Notes: generated from the sequence alone by a model not told the origin. A DNA stretch of 64,000 bases from Alteriqipengyuania abyssalis (GCF_019857185.1 NZ_JAHWXP010000001.1:620001-684000), one strand, 5' to 3'; shown: positions 1-10,761, counted from the first letter of the stretch. Translations and numbers: made by a program.

Positions 1-46
1 GGCTTAGCACACATCGCCGGACACACTTAAAGGAACGGACAAGCCC

Positions 47-1228
47 ATGGCTTCAGCCGAGATCACTCCTGCGCAGCCTGAAGGCGCGACGGGCCTGTTG
101 CTTCTTGCCGATGGTACGGCCCTGTGGGGTATCGGCTGCGGAGCCGAGGGAAGCGCCGTTGGGGAGGTGTGTTTCAACACCTCGATGACCGGCTATCAGG
201 AAGTGATGACCGACCCGAGCTATGCCGGGCAGATCGTCACCTTCACCTTCCCGCACATCGGCAATGTCGGCGCGAATCCGGAAGACATCGAGAGCAAGGT
301 GGAGAGCGCGCTTGGCTGCATCATGCGCGAAATTCCCACGGGGCCGAGCAATTTCCGCTCCACGCTGGATCTCGACACCTGGCTGAAGGACGAGGGCAAG
401 ATCGGCCTCGCTGGCGTCGACACCCGCGCGCTGACCCGGCTCATCCGCCTGAACGGCGCACCCAATGCGGTGATCGCGCACAGCGCCGACGGCGTGTTCG
501 ACCTCGACGCGCTCTTGCAGAAAGCGCGCGAGTGGCCGGGGCTGGAAGGCATGGATCTCGCCCGGCGTGTGTCGCGCAAGGCGCACGAAGGCTGGCGCGG
601 AGGCGCGTGGGAGCTGGGCAAGGGCTATGGCGAGAGCGCCGCGGAGAAGCCGCACGTGGTCGCGATCGACTACGGCGCGAAGGACAATATCTTCCGTCAG
701 CTGGTCCGCGCGGGCGCGCGGGTAACGGTGGTGCCCGCCGAAACCTCGCTGGAAGATGTGCTGGCGCACGAGCCCGACGGCGTGTTCCTCTCCAACGGCC
801 CGGGCGACCCTGCCGCGACCGGCGCCTATGCGGTGCCGGTGATCGCCGGCCTGCTGGAGCGTGATGTGCCGATCTTCGGCATTTGTCTCGGCCACCAGCT
901 GCTCGGCCTCGCGGCGGGGGCAAAGACTGCCAAGATGTTCCAGGGCCACCGCGGTGCCAACCACCCCGTCCAGCGCGTGGGCGAGGGCTGGGGCGAGGCG
1001 ACCGGTCTGGTCGAGATCACCAGCATGAACCACGGCTTCGCAGTCGACGGCGACACGCTGCCCGCGAATGTCGAGCAGACGCACGTCTCGCTGTTCGACG
1101 GCACCAATTGCGGCATCGCGATCAAGGGTAAGCGCGCGTTCGGGGTGCAATATCACCCCGAGGCGAGCCCCGGCCCGCAGGACAGTTTCTACCTGTTCGA
1201 AAAGTTCGTGGGGATGCTGGGGGAATAG
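47..1228 (+). CDS. carA: Carbamoyl phosphate synthetase small subunit
   Basis: Glutaminase subunit of carbamoyl phosphate synthetase: it hydrolyses glutamine and passes ammonia to CarB for pyrimidine and arginine synthesis. The 393-residue product has the usual family length. An N-terminal CarA domain (about residues 10-190) precedes a class I glutamine amidotransferase domain (about 205-390), with nucleophile Cys280 in GICLGHQLLG and the His370/Glu372 pair in YHPEAS. An AAAGGAA ribosome binding site lies 11 bases before the ATG. carB does not follow directly. It begins 1.35 kb downstream, beyond a low-GC small gene and a repeat-bounded DUF559 cassette. Identification is secure. Confidence 0.97.
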   Translation: MASAEITPAQPEGATGLLLLADGTALWGIGCGAEGSAVGEVCFNTSMTGYQEVMTDPSYAGQIVTFTFPHIGNVGANPEDIESKVESALGCIMREIPTGPSNFRSTLDLDTWLKDEGKIGLAGVDTRALTRLIRLNGAPNAVIAHSADGVFDLDALLQKAREWPGLEGMDLARRVSRKAHEGWRGGAWELGKGYGESAAEKPHVVAIDYGAKDNIFRQLVRAGARVTVVPAETSLEDVLAHEPDGVFLSNGPGDPAATGAYAVPVIAGLLERDVPIFGICLGHQLLGLAAGAKTAKMFQGHRGANHPVQRVGEGWGEATGLVEITSMNHGFAVDGDTLPANVEQTHVSLFDGTNCGIAIKGKRAFGVQYHPEASPGPQDSFYLFEKFVGMLGE

Positions 1229-1230
1229 AA

Positions 1231-1455
1231 ATGGCAGTAGTCAAGAACTTCAAAACTGAGCCCCAGAATTCTCGTGTGGGTCACACGGAGTGCTCCGGCA
1301 TCATTCGAGCTGTCGAGGTAGGTGGAGAGAAATACGTGCAAATCGACACGTATGGTTCGAGTGAGCGGGAGTTTCAGAACAAGTTGTCTCAGTCGCTTCG
1401 CCTCACAGAATCTGCCTTCAACCAACTGAAGAAGCTTGGCGAAGCACACTTCTGA
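1231..1455 (+). CDS. Small hypothetical protein, low GC
   Basis: A 74-residue protein whose ATG lies two bases after the carA stop codon, so it is probably translated from the carA message. I do not recognise a named function. From memory, the central pattern (HTEC.G......GGEKYVQIDTYGS) resembles a widespread family of uncharacterised bacterial proteins of about 70 residues. There is no signal peptide or membrane segment, and the C-terminal half looks helical. Counting by hand, 114 of 225 bases are G or C (about 51%), well below the flanking car genes, and the codon use is also less GC-biased. Recent acquisition is therefore likely. It sits just upstream of the repeat-bounded DUF559 cassette. 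Confidence 0.7.
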   Translation: MAVVKNFKTEPQNSRVGHTECSGIIRAVEVGGEKYVQIDTYGSSEREFQNKLSQSLRLTESAFNQLKKLGEAHF

Positions 1456-1489
1456 TGCCGAACAAGGCCGACATTTTCTTTGACTTTCA

Positions 1490-1606
1490 CTTCTCCCCTC
1501 CCCGTGGGGAGGGGTTGGGGGTGGGGGTTCGGCGTTGATGGCCGGGTGCTTCGCCTCGAACGTGGTACACCCATCCCCCGGCCCCTTCCCTCAAGGGATG
1601 GGGAGG
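1490..1606. repeat. Family R1 palindromic repeat, inverted pair
   Basis: Two copies of a GC-rich unit of about 40 bases face each other: 1490-1530, with palindrome core CCCCTCCCCGTGGGGAGGGG, and 1567-1606, with core CCCTTCCCTCAAGGGA. A spacer of about 36 bases separates them. Each core is followed outward-to-inward by a (T/C)(T/C)GGGGG(A/T)GGG arm. The right unit ends at the base before the stop codon of the DUF559 gene. The same inverted-pair design recurs in glyS near 38.8 kb and between genes near 48.3 kb, and one further unit lies at 1959-1998. This is direct observation; mobility is inferred. Confidence 0.9.
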
Positions 1607-1954
1607 TCAGGCGTTGCGTGCGATTTCGATCTCGCGCGCGATAGTCGCGAGAACGCCGTCGGTGTTCTCGAGGACGTCGTGGTTCCAGAAGCGGATGATG
1701 CGGTAACCGTGCGCCTCGATATGCGCGGTACGCGCGGCGTCGGTATGTGCGGAGTGCTGGCCGCCGTCGCATTCGATTGCGATGCGAAGCGATCGGCAGG
1801 CGAAGTCCACGACGAAATCTCCGATCTGGTGCTGGCGGACGAACTTCGCGCCGCGGAGCTGGCTGCTGCGAAGGTGCGTCCACAGGCGCTGTTCGGCATC
1901 GGTAGGACGGTTGCGCAATTCGCGCGCCACGCCGGTCAATCGCTTCTCCACCAT
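1607..1954 (-). CDS. DUF559 domain protein (Vsr-like nuclease)
   Basis: A 115-residue DUF559 protein, the typical size for the family. DUF559 is related to very-short-patch-repair and restriction endonuclease-like PD-(D/E)xK folds. Visible landmarks are an early AEQRLWTHLRS segment, then FVRQHQIGDFVVDFAC with the candidate catalytic Asp, then IAIECDGGQH carrying the E-x-DGxQH signature, and finally GYRIIRFWNHDVLENTDGVL. The gene opposes the flanking car genes and is bounded by R1 repeat units in the same direction, one touching its stop codon and one five bases upstream of its ATG. That arrangement suggests it moves with, or acts on, the repeat. Its biochemical activity is not known to me. 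Confidence 0.88.
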   Translation of the reverse strand: MVEKRLTGVARELRNRPTDAEQRLWTHLRSSQLRGAKFVRQHQIGDFVVDFACRSLRIAIECDGGQHSAHTDAARTAHIEAHGYRIIRFWNHDVLENTDGVLATIAREIEIARNA

Positions 1955-1958
1955 CGCC

Positions 1959-1998
1959 GTACACCCATCCCCAACCCCTTCCCTCAAGGGAAGGGGCT
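1959..1998. repeat. Family R1 single unit, direct copy
   Basis: This unit begins GTACACCCATCCCC and has core CCCTTCCCTCAAGGGAAGGG. It lies in the same orientation as the 1567-1606 unit, 394 bases away, and with it forms direct repeats enclosing the DUF559 gene. Its purine-rich end (AAGGGAAGGGG) falls where a ribosome binding site is needed for the following gene. Confidence 0.88.
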
Positions 1999-1999
1999 T

Positions 2000-2578
2000 T
2001 TGTGGGCGATACCTGCGGCGCTCGCAAGCCTCGCCGGCCCCGCGCTCGCCCAAGCCCCCGCGCCCGCGCAGGAATGGCCCGCGGTCGAACTCGCGCCCGG
2101 CGTGGTCTTCGCCGCCGATGGCTCGGTTGAGATCGAGGCAGGGCCGGGCGGGGTGCCGGTGGTCACCTTCTGGCGGCCGGTGCTCTTTCGCGAAGAGAGC
2201 AAATACCCCGTCGGCGGGCGGATGGATTGCCGCGTGGTCGCCGCCACTCAAGGCTACAGCGACGCCGCCTTCGACCTCGAAGCGACCTACGAAGCGGAAA
2301 AAAGCCAGCGCAAGCGCGAGGGGCATATCGAGGAAGACCGCGCGCGCGCCTATGACGGTGATGTGCGCGAGCTCGACATCATCACCCGCCGCCGCAAGCC
2401 GCATGATCACCACGTTCTGAGCTACATCGCGATCAAGCGCGATACGCAGCTGGTCCAGATTCGTCGCAATTGTTCCTTCGTTCATGGCTATGAGGTCGGC
2501 ACGGTCGACTATCTCGCCTACGTCAATCGCTATACCGGCCTGCGCATCGCCGCGCCTCAAACCCCCTCGGAGTCCTGA
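2000..2578 (+). CDS. Hypothetical secreted protein between repeat and carB
   Basis: An open frame leading into carB with an ATGA overlap (its TGA shares the carB ATG). The frame is open further upstream through the repeat and the antisense DUF559 gene, but protein-like composition starts with a hydrophobic stretch ([16 protein letters not shown]) that looks like a signal peptide with an Ala-x-Ala site. I place the start at the TTG at 2000, preceded by the repeat's AAGGGAAGGGG; this start is uncertain. The mature part of about 170 residues is charged ([16 protein letters not shown]) and has no domain I recognise. The R1 repeat abuts the signal peptide, so the original N-terminus may have been lost or remade by the insertion. 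Confidence 0.6.
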   Translation: MWAIPAALASLAGPALAQAPAPAQEWPAVELAPGVVFAADGSVEIEAGPGGVPVVTFWRPVLFREESKYPVGGRMDCRVVAATQGYSDAAFDLEATYEAEKSQRKREGHIEEDRARAYDGDVRELDIITRRRKPHDHHVLSYIAIKRDTQLVQIRRNCSFVHGYEVGTVDYLAYVNRYTGLRIAAPQTPSES

Positions 2579-5500
2579 TGCCCAAACGTACCGACATTTC
2601 CTCCATCCTCGTCATCGGCGCAGGCCCCATCATCATCGGGCAGGCGTGCGAGTTCGATTATTCGGGCACGCAGGCGATCAAGGCGCTGAAGGAGGAGGGC
2701 TATCGCGTCATCCTCGTCAATTCGAACCCGGCGACGATCATGACCGATCCCGAGTTCGCCGACGCGACCTATATCGAGCCGATCACGCCCGAGGTGGTCG
2801 AGAAGATCATCGCCAAGGAAAAGCCCGACGCGCTGCTGCCGACGATGGGCGGGCAGACCGCGCTGAACTGTGCGCTCAAACTGTTCGAAAGCGGCGCGCT
2901 GGAGCGGCACGGGGTGCAGATGATCGGCGCGGATGCCGACGCGATCGACAAGGCGGAGAACCGCCAGCGCTTCCGCGAGGCGATGGACAAGATCGGCCTG
3001 GAAAGCGCGGTCAGCGGCGTCGCCAACACGGTCGAGCAGGCGTTCGAGGTGCTCGAGCGGACCGGCTTGCCGTCGATCATCCGTCCGAGCTTCACCCTGG
3101 GCGGGACCGGTGGCGGGATTGCCTACAACAAGACGGAATTCGAGCGGATCGTGCGCGAGGGGCTCGACGCGAGCCCGACCACCGAGGTGCTGATCGAGGA
3201 ATCGCTGCTCGGGTGGAAAGAATACGAGATGGAGGTTGTCCGCGATCGCAAGGACAACTGCATCATCATCTGCTCGATCGAGAACGTCGATCCGATGGGC
3301 GTCCATACGGGCGATTCGATCACCGTCGCGCCCGCGCTGACGCTGACCGACAAGGAATACCAGATCATGCGCTCCGCCAGCATCGCGGTGCTGCGCGAGA
3401 TCGGGGTGGAGACGGGCGGCTCGAACGTGCAGTTCGCGGTCAATCCCGAGAACGGCCGCCTCATCGTGATCGAAATGAACCCGCGCGTCTCGCGCTCGTC
3501 CGCGCTGGCATCGAAGGCGACCGGCTTCCCCATCGCGCGCGTCGCGGCGAAGCTGGCAGTCGGCTACACGCTGGACGAGATCACCAACGAGATCACCGGC
3601 GCGACACCCGCGAGCTTCGAGCCGACGATCGACTATGTCGTCACCAAGATCCCCCGCTTTGCGTTCGAGAAGTTCAAGGGCGCCGAACCGGTGCTCTCCA
3701 CCGCGATGAAGTCGGTCGGCGAGGTCATGGCGATCGGCCGTTCCTTCCCCGAAAGCCTGCAGAAGGCGTTGCGCGGTCTGGAAACCGGGCTCGACGGGCT
3801 CGACCCGGTCGAGGAGCTGGAAGACGCCTCGCACGACCAGATCCTCGCCGCGATCAGCCGCCGCACGCCCTCGCGCCTGCTCGGCATCGGGCAGGCGTTC
3901 CGCGCCGGTCTGCCGTTCGAAACGATCCGCGAGACGACCACCTATGATCCGTGGTTCCTGCGCCAGATCGAAGCCATCGTTGAGGCGGAGAAGCAGGTCG
4001 CCGAAAACGGCCTGCCGCGCGATGCGGCTGAGCTGCGCAAGCTGAAGGCGATGGGCTTTTCCGATGCCCAGCTCGCACGGCTTGCGGTCCAGTCGGTCGG
4101 CGCGGCACCGGGTGCTCAGGCTGCCCGTTCGGGTCTGCTGCACGATGCGATGCAGGCGATGGCAGGTGCGACCAGCGCCGAGGAAGTGCGCAAGCTTCGC
4201 CACAAGCTGGGCGTGCTGCCGGTCTACAAGCGGATCGACAGCTGCGCCGCCGAGTTCGAAGCCGTCACGCCCTACATGTATTCGACCTACGAGGCCCCGG
4301 CCTTCGGCGCCCCGGCGGATGAATCCGATCCGTCGGATCGCAGGAAGATCGTCATTCTGGGCGGTGGTCCGAACCGGATCGGGCAGGGCATCGAGTTCGA
4401 CTACTGCTGCGTCCACGCCTGTTTCGCGCTGAGCGAAGCCGGGTTCGAGACGATCATGGTCAACTGCAACCCGGAAACCGTCTCGACCGACTACGACACC
4501 TCCGACCGTCTCTATTTCGAACCGCTGACTGCGGAAGACGTGCTCGAGATCCTCGCGCGCGAGATGGTGAAGGGGGAACTGGTCGGGGTGATCGTCCAGT
4601 TCGGCGGGCAGACCCCGCTCAAGCTGGCGCAGGCGCTGGAGGACGAGGGGATTCCGATCCTCGGCACCAGCCCCGACGCGATCGACCTGGCCGAGGACCG
4701 CGAGCGTTTCGCGAAGCTGGTCAACAAGCTGAAGCTGATGCAGCCCGACAACGGCATCGCCAAGAGCCGCGATGAAGCCGCCGCCGCTGCGCGCAAGATC
4801 GGCTATCCCGTGCTGCTGCGCCCGTCCTACGTGCTCGGCGGCAGCGCGATGCAGGTGGTCGATTCCGAGGCCCAGCTGGACGACTACATCGCCAGCGCGG
4901 TGAAGGTGTCGGGCGAAAGCCCGGTGCTGGTCGACCAGTATCTGCGCGATGCGATCGAATGCGATGTCGACGTGTTGTGCGACGGGACCGACATCGTCGT
5001 CGCGGGCGTGATGCAGCATGTCGAGGAAGCGGGCGTGCACTCGGGCGACAGTGCCTGCACCCTGCCGCCCTATTCGCTGAGCGCGGAGGTGGTCGAGGAG
5101 ATCGAGCGCCAGTCCGAAGCGCTGGCGCGCGAGCTCAAGGTGGTGGGCCTGATGAACGCGCAGTTCGCGGTCAAGGAAGGCGAAATCTATCTCATCGAGG
5201 TCAACCCGCGCGCAAGCCGCACGGTGCCCTTCGTCGCCAAGACCATCGGGCAGCCGATCGCCAAATATGCCGCGCGGATCATGGCGGGTGAAAAGCTGGC
5301 CGACCTGCCGCCGATCAACCGCGAGCTGGACTATGTCGCGGTCAAGGAAGCGGTGTTCCCCTGGGGCCGCTTCCCCGGCGTGGACCCGGTTCTCTCACCC
5401 GAAATGAAGTCCACCGGCGAGGTGATGGGGCTGGACCGCGATTTCGCACTCGCCTTCGCCAAGGCGCAGCTGGGCGCAGGGATGATGCTGCCTCGCAGCG

Positions 5501-5898
5501 GCAGGGCGTTCGTGTCGGTGAAGGATGGCGACAAGCCGGGCATCGTCGATGCGGTGCGCGGCCTGGTGGAAGACGGGTTCGAAATCGTCGCGACCGGTGG
5601 CACCCACGCGTACCTCGCCGATCAGGGCCTCCCGGTCACGCTGGTCAACAAGGTCGCGCAAGGCCGCCCGCATATCGTCGACCGGATCATCGACCACGAA
5701 ATCGACCTGATCCTGAACACCACCGAAGGCTGGCAGAGCCTGCGCGACAGCCAGTCGATCCGCGCGAGCGCGCTGGAACACAAGGTGCCGTATTTCACCA
5801 CTGCATCTGCCGGTCGCGCAGCTGTGGAGGCGATTACCGCGCTTACGTCTCAACCGCTTGAAGTTCGCTCTCTGCAATCCTATTATTCCGGGACCTGA
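2578..5898 (+). CDS. carB: Carbamoyl phosphate synthetase large subunit
   Basis: Synthetase subunit that makes carbamoyl phosphate from bicarbonate, ammonia from CarA and two ATP. At 1106 residues it has full family length. Two homologous halves are visible, each opening with a glycine-rich ATP-grasp entry ([19 protein letters not shown] near residue 13 and [18 protein letters not shown] near 596). An oligomerisation region of about residues 400-560 lies between them, and a C-terminal MGS-like allosteric domain runs from about 955 ([11 protein letters not shown].....[14 protein letters not shown]). The ATG overlaps the stop of the upstream gene by one base. Identification is secure. Confidence 0.98.
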   Translation: MPKRTDISSILVIGAGPIIIGQACEFDYSGTQAIKALKEEGYRVILVNSNPATIMTDPEFADATYIEPITPEVVEKIIAKEKPDALLPTMGGQTALNCALKLFESGALERHGVQMIGADADAIDKAENRQRFREAMDKIGLESAVSGVANTVEQAFEVLERTGLPSIIRPSFTLGGTGGGIAYNKTEFERIVREGLDASPTTEVLIEESLLGWKEYEMEVVRDRKDNCIIICSIENVDPMGVHTGDSITVAPALTLTDKEYQIMRSASIAVLREIGVETGGSNVQFAVNPENGRLIVIEMNPRVSRSSALASKATGFPIARVAAKLAVGYTLDEITNEITGATPASFEPTIDYVVTKIPRFAFEKFKGAEPVLSTAMKSVGEVMAIGRSFPESLQKALRGLETGLDGLDPVEELEDASHDQILAAISRRTPSRLLGIGQAFRAGLPFETIRETTTYDPWFLRQIEAIVEAEKQVAENGLPRDAAELRKLKAMGFSDAQLARLAVQSVGAAPGAQAARSGLLHDAMQAMAGATSAEEVRKLRHKLGVLPVYKRIDSCAAEFEAVTPYMYSTYEAPAFGAPADESDPSDRRKIVILGGGPNRIGQGIEFDYCCVHACFALSEAGFETIMVNCNPETVSTDYDTSDRLYFEPLTAEDVLEILAREMVKGELVGVIVQFGGQTPLKLAQALEDEGIPILGTSPDAIDLAEDRERFAKLVNKLKLMQPDNGIAKSRDEAAAAARKIGYPVLLRPSYVLGGSAMQVVDSEAQLDDYIASAVKVSGESPVLVDQYLRDAIECDVDVLCDGTDIVVAGVMQHVEEAGVHSGDSACTLPPYSLSAEVVEEIERQSEALARELKVVGLMNAQFAVKEGEIYLIEVNPRASRTVPFVAKTIGQPIAKYAARIMAGEKLADLPPINRELDYVAVKEAVFPWGRFPGVDPVLSPEMKSTGEVMGLDRDFALAFAKAQLGAGMMLPRSGRAFVSVKDGDKPGIVDAVRGLVEDGFEIVATGGTHAYLADQGLPVTLVNKVAQGRPHIVDRIIDHEIDLILNTTEGWQSLRDSQSIRASALEHKVPYFTTASAGRAAVEAITALTSQPLEVRSLQSYYSGT

Positions 5899-6023
5899 CG
5901 TCCGCTCTTCTCCCCGAAAACCGCTCCCTGCCTCTACCGCCCCGATCCGGGCGCGGCGCGGGCGGGACTTTCGGAAAAGACGTGGCGGGCGTGCAGACCA
6001 TTTAGGATAGATCGGGGGTACCC

Positions 6024-6491
6024 ATGGAAAAAGTTCCGATGCTGGCAGAAGGCTACGAGCGGCTTACGGCCGATCTGAAAGCCCTGCGCGCGGAACGTCC
6101 GAAGATCGTCGACGCGATTGAAGAAGCGCGTGCACATGGCGATCTTTCGGAAAACGCCGAATATCACGCTGCGAAGGAGCGGCAGGGCCAGGTCGAGGCG
6201 CAAATCGCCGAGATCGAAGACCGGGTGACCCGCGCGCAGATCATCGATCCCTCGACCCTGTCGGGCGACAAGGTGGTGTTCGGCGCAACCGTGACCCTGC
6301 TGGACGAGGACGACAAGCCGATCAAATACCAGATCGTCGGCCAGACCGAGGCGGACGCAAAGTCAGCCCGCATCTCCTACAACTCGCCCTTGGCGCGCGC
6401 GCTGATCGGCAAGAAGGTGGGTGAAGAGGTCGAGGTGACGGTGCCCTCGGGCGACAAGTTCTACCTCGTCGACAAGATCGAATTCATCTGA
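6024..6491 (+). CDS. greA: Transcription elongation factor GreA
   Basis: Cleavage factor that rescues backtracked RNA polymerase. The 155-residue product has an N-terminal coiled coil (about residues 1-75) with the acidic tip [15 protein letters not shown] typical of GreA, then the FKBP-like C-terminal domain with [11 protein letters not shown] and [25 protein letters not shown] stretch lies just before the ATG; no classical Shine-Dalgarno is closer. It follows carB after 125 bases and converges with a GNAT gene across a short hairpin. Confidence 0.97.
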   Translation: MEKVPMLAEGYERLTADLKALRAERPKIVDAIEEARAHGDLSENAEYHAAKERQGQVEAQIAEIEDRVTRAQIIDPSTLSGDKVVFGATVTLLDEDDKPIKYQIVGQTEADAKSARISYNSPLARALIGKKVGEEVEVTVPSGDKFYLVDKIEFI

Positions 6492-6498
6492 GCCTGCC

Positions 6499-6530
6499 GG
6501 CCTGACCCGCTGGAACTGCGGCGTCAGGCC
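6499..6530. terminator. Hairpin between convergent greA and GNAT genes
   Basis: GGCCTGAC (6499-6506) pairs perfectly with GTCAGGCC (6523-6530). The right arm includes the stop codon of the opposing GNAT gene. There is no T run on either side, so factor-independent termination is uncertain. Confidence 0.4.
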
Positions 6531-7024
6531 AGGGGCTTCTCCATCGCATAATTGTGGATCGGCACGCTGCGGCCCGCGTGTTCCATCCTGAAGTCGCGTC
6601 TGTGCTCGACGCGATAGCCTGCCCGTTCGAATGCGGGGCGGGCCAGTTCGCTTGCCTCGGTATAGAGCCGCGGTGTGCGCGCATCCCGGGCGAACCGTTC
6701 GGCGCGGGCCAGCAATTGTTCGGCCAGCCCGCGCCGGGTGTGGTCGGGATCGCAGTAGAGATGGTCGACGTGACAGCCATCCGCCTCCGGCACTTCAAGA
6801 AGCGTGTAGGCGCAGGGGTGGTCGCCTTCGTCCGCCGCGATAAAGATCGTCTGCCCATCGCGCACCCGCTCGATAAAATAGCGGTCGTCGCCATGGCGCG
6901 CGGCCCACGCCGCAACCTGATCGCGCGAATAGGCGCGCGGACCGATCAGCTCGATCGCGCGCACCGCGATGGCAGCCAGCGCATCCGCGTCATCCTCGCG
7001 GAAAAGGCGGATGCGATAGCTCAT
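6524..7024 (-). CDS. GNAT family N-acetyltransferase
   Basis: A 166-residue acetyltransferase of the GNAT fold that would transfer acetyl from acetyl-CoA to an unknown amine. The N-terminus YRIRLFREDDADALAAIAV is a typical GNAT opening, and the acetyl-CoA loop is visible as VDHLYCDPDHTRRGLAEQLL (about residues 90-110). The last strand region (FERAGYRVEHRRDFRMEHAG) is usual for the family. It begins 16 bases after the stop of the DUF4170 gene on the same strand and is probably co-transcribed with it. The substrate cannot be told from sequence. Confidence 0.88.
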   Translation of the reverse strand: MSYRIRLFREDDADALAAIAVRAIELIGPRAYSRDQVAAWAARHGDDRYFIERVRDGQTIFIAADEGDHPCAYTLLEVPEADGCHVDHLYCDPDHTRRGLAEQLLARAERFARDARTPRLYTEASELARPAFERAGYRVEHRRDFRMEHAGRSVPIHNYAMEKPLA

Positions 7025-7040
7025 GCGAGGGCGATAGCGC

Positions 7041-7295
7041 TCAGGCTGCGGGTTCGAGCAGCTTGTGGATGTGGACGATCACGTATTTCATTTCCGCATC
7101 GTCGACCGTGCGCTGCGCATTGGCACGCCAGGCTTCCTCGGCCTGTTCGTAGGTGCTGAATACGCCCACAACGTGGATGCTTTCCGGATCCTGAAATTCG
7201 ACCGAGCGCGGGTCTTTCACCCGGCCGCCCATCACGAGGTGGAGGAGCTGGGGGGAGGTGGTTTCCTGAACGTTGTTGTCCGAATTTTGCGACAT
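7041..7295 (-). CDS. DUF4170 domain protein
   Basis: An 84-residue cytoplasmic protein of the alphaproteobacterial DUF4170 family (GGRVKDPRSVEFQDPESIHVVGVFSTYEQAEEAWRA split over residues 25-60), of unknown function. I chose the ATG at 7295 because GGAAGG lies seven bases upstream; a longer frame from 7343 would add 16 poorly conserved residues. The family's strand-helix layout resembles small alpha/beta regulatory or ligand-binding modules, but nothing more can be claimed. It is followed by a GNAT gene, and a terminator lies upstream, so the pair forms its own unit. Confidence 0.8.
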   Translation of the reverse strand: MSQNSDNNVQETTSPQLLHLVMGGRVKDPRSVEFQDPESIHVVGVFSTYEQAEEAWRANAQRTVDDAEMKYVIVHIHKLLEPAA

Positions 7296-7329
7296 CGGGG
7301 GGCCTTCCGCTGAGTTTGAAATGGATATG

Positions 7330-7368
7330 AAAAGGGCCCGCACGCCTTAACGCGCGCGGGCCCAAAAA
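7330..7368 (-). terminator. Terminator after small membrane protein operon
   Basis: GGGCCCGC (7334-7341) pairs with GCGGGCCC (7356-7363). Read on the minus strand the stem is followed by TTTTC; on the plus strand by CAAAAAC. It ends the minus-strand unit whose last gene stops at 7414. Confidence 0.7.
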
Positions 7369-7413
7369 CAACAAGCGGGGCGGGGTTAGCGCCTCCAAAC
7401 TTGCATGAAGTGA

Positions 7414-7893
7414 TTAGAAGGGAAGCGCGGACCTGAGATCGCGATAGCCGCGACCGGCCTTGCGTGCTGCACGACGACCGGCGTGACGCGCGGCGTCCTT
7501 CTGGCGATCGGCATAATAGGCCGCGTTACGACGGGCTGCACGGCTGCCGAAGGCGACATCGTCGCCAAGGTCGACCAAGCGGTCACCACCGTGGCGGGTC
7601 GCATCGCCGAGCTTGCTGGCCATGCCGCTGGCATAGGCCATGCCCAGATCGGCCAGGTGATCGGCAAAGCCGACCGCGCGACCGGTCAATTCGCGACCCT
7701 TCGAGGTGCGCGAGCCGAGTGCGAGGCCGATCAGAGCGACCGCGCTGACGGTCAGGATCGGGTGTTCCTTGACGAATTCGGTCGCGGTGTCCGTCGCATC
7801 GCGCGCCATGTCGGCAAGGCTGCGCTCTTCGTTGCGGCGTTCGCTCTGTTCGATCTTGCGGCGCAGTTCGTCGCGCTGTTCCTGGGTGCTCAT
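7414..7893 (-). CDS. Small membrane-anchored YqjD-like protein
   Basis: A 159-residue protein, starting at the ATG at 7893 (a longer frame to 8028 lacks support). It has a charged N-terminal helix (QRDELRRKIEQSERRNEERS), one hydrophobic segment (about residues 46-62, ILTVSAVALIGLALGS) preceded by FVKEHP, and an arginine- and alanine-rich C-terminal tail. The FVxxxP-plus-transmembrane arrangement recalls the ElaB/YqjD stress proteins, although here the anchor is internal. It is the last gene of a four-gene minus-strand group of similar small membrane proteins. Function is not known. Confidence 0.7.
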   Translation of the reverse strand: MSTQEQRDELRRKIEQSERRNEERSLADMARDATDTATEFVKEHPILTVSAVALIGLALGSRTSKGRELTGRAVGFADHLADLGMAYASGMASKLGDATRHGGDRLVDLGDDVAFGSRAARRNAAYYADRQKDAARHAGRRAARKAGRGYRDLRSALPF

Positions 7894-7972
7894 GCTTGGT
7901 CTCCAGCCTTGAAAGTGTGCTTTGATTGTAAAGCGCTGGGATGGCGCGAGAGTTCCGGGTCGGGCCCGGCTG

Positions 7973-8284
7973 TCAGTCGATTTCGTCCCACGCATAGTCC
8001 TCATCGTCCGATTTGTCGGACCGGCCACCGCCGAGCGCCCACCAGCCCACCACCGCCGCGATCACCGCGCCGATGCCGTAGGACGCCGGTTTGTGCTTCT
8101 CGGCCAGCTCCTTGCCCTCTTCGAAGATGTCGGTCGCGCCGAGCAGGGCGGAGCTGGCGATCCGGGCGACAATGCCCTTTTCCTCCACATCGCCCTTCAG
8201 ATGGTCGATATCGTCCATCACCAGCGCGCGCGCCGCATCGCGCAGCGCGCGGTCTTCTTCCATCCGGGCCTTGTGCGGCTTCAT
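7973..8284 (-). CDS. Small membrane protein, YqjD-like
   Basis: A 103-residue protein: a charged, helical first 70 residues (EEDRALRDAARALVMDDIDHLKGDVEEKG), then one transmembrane segment (YGIGAVIAAVVGWWALGGG, about residues 69-87) and an acidic tail (DKSDDEDYAWDEID). Its ATG overlaps the stop of the upstream holin-like gene (ATGA at 8281-8284), indicating translational coupling. The layout suggests a cytoplasmic helical domain tethered to the inner membrane. No named family is certain. Confidence 0.7.
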   Translation of the reverse strand: MKPHKARMEEDRALRDAARALVMDDIDHLKGDVEEKGIVARIASSALLGATDIFEEGKELAEKHKPASYGIGAVIAAVVGWWALGGGRSDKSDDEDYAWDEID

Positions 8285-8736
8285 GCGCGGTCCCCCTTGA
8301 AGGCCTGGCTGACCCGCTTGAAGCGCGAGCGTGCGACCAGCCCGACGATGATCATCAGCACCAGAAGGGTGCCGACCACCGCAGCGACCGCGACGAATGG
8401 CCCGATAATCGGCGCAAGCGCGATGATCAGCCCCACGACCAGCCCGATGAGGGCAAGGTGCAGGAAGGCCAGCGCACCCAGCGCGAAGACGATGCCCGAA
8501 CCGGTCTCGCGCGAGGCATAGCTCGCCCGCGACTTCTGGAAGGCGACTTCGGCCTCCAGATAGGTCTTGCCGTCCTCGTACAAGGCATAGGCATCGTCGA
8601 ACAGCGAACCCAGCGGCTCTTCGTGAGCGCGGGTCGTCTCGGGATGCGGGCTTTCGGGGTTCAGGTTCGGGTTAAGGGAGCCTGCCGCATCGCGAGACGC
8701 GGCAGGCTGGTGGTGGTGATCGTTTCGATCCGGCAC
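8281..8736 (-). CDS. Phage holin family (holin-X-like) membrane protein
   Basis: A 151-residue protein with two long hydrophobic stretches in its C-terminal half (about residues 75-125), LAFLHLALIGLVVGLIIAL and VAVAAVVGTLLVLMIIVGL, the pattern of the putative holin-X (Phage_holin_3_6) superfamily found in many non-phage chromosomes. I chose a GTG start at 8736 because GGAGGGG lies just upstream; a longer frame to 8898 overlaps the preceding gene and is arginine-rich as expected of a shadow. No lysin or phage gene is nearby, so a stress or envelope role is more likely than lysis. Confidence 0.7.
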   Translation of the reverse strand: MPDRNDHHHQPAASRDAAGSLNPNLNPESPHPETTRAHEEPLGSLFDDAYALYEDGKTYLEAEVAFQKSRASYASRETGSGIVFALGALAFLHLALIGLVVGLIIALAPIIGPFVAVAAVVGTLLVLMIIVGLVARSRFKRVSQAFKGDRA

Positions 8737-8758
8737 AGCCCCTCCTCGCCGGCTCCGC

Positions 8759-10761
<2,003 letters not shown>

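Noticed and set aside
1490-1998. Insertion sequence in carA-carB
   Set aside because: No transposase and no IS-type terminal inverted repeats; the DUF559 gene with R1 units is a better description.
2557-5040. 827-codon open frame antisense to carB
   Set aside because: It mirrors carB codons, is rich in Asp, Arg and His as expected of reversed GC-rich genes, and matches no family; carB is unmistakable.
8281-8736. Prophage remnant suggested by the holin-like gene
   Set aside because: No lysin, capsid, integrase or attachment repeat is nearby; holin-X-like proteins are common in ordinary chromosomes.
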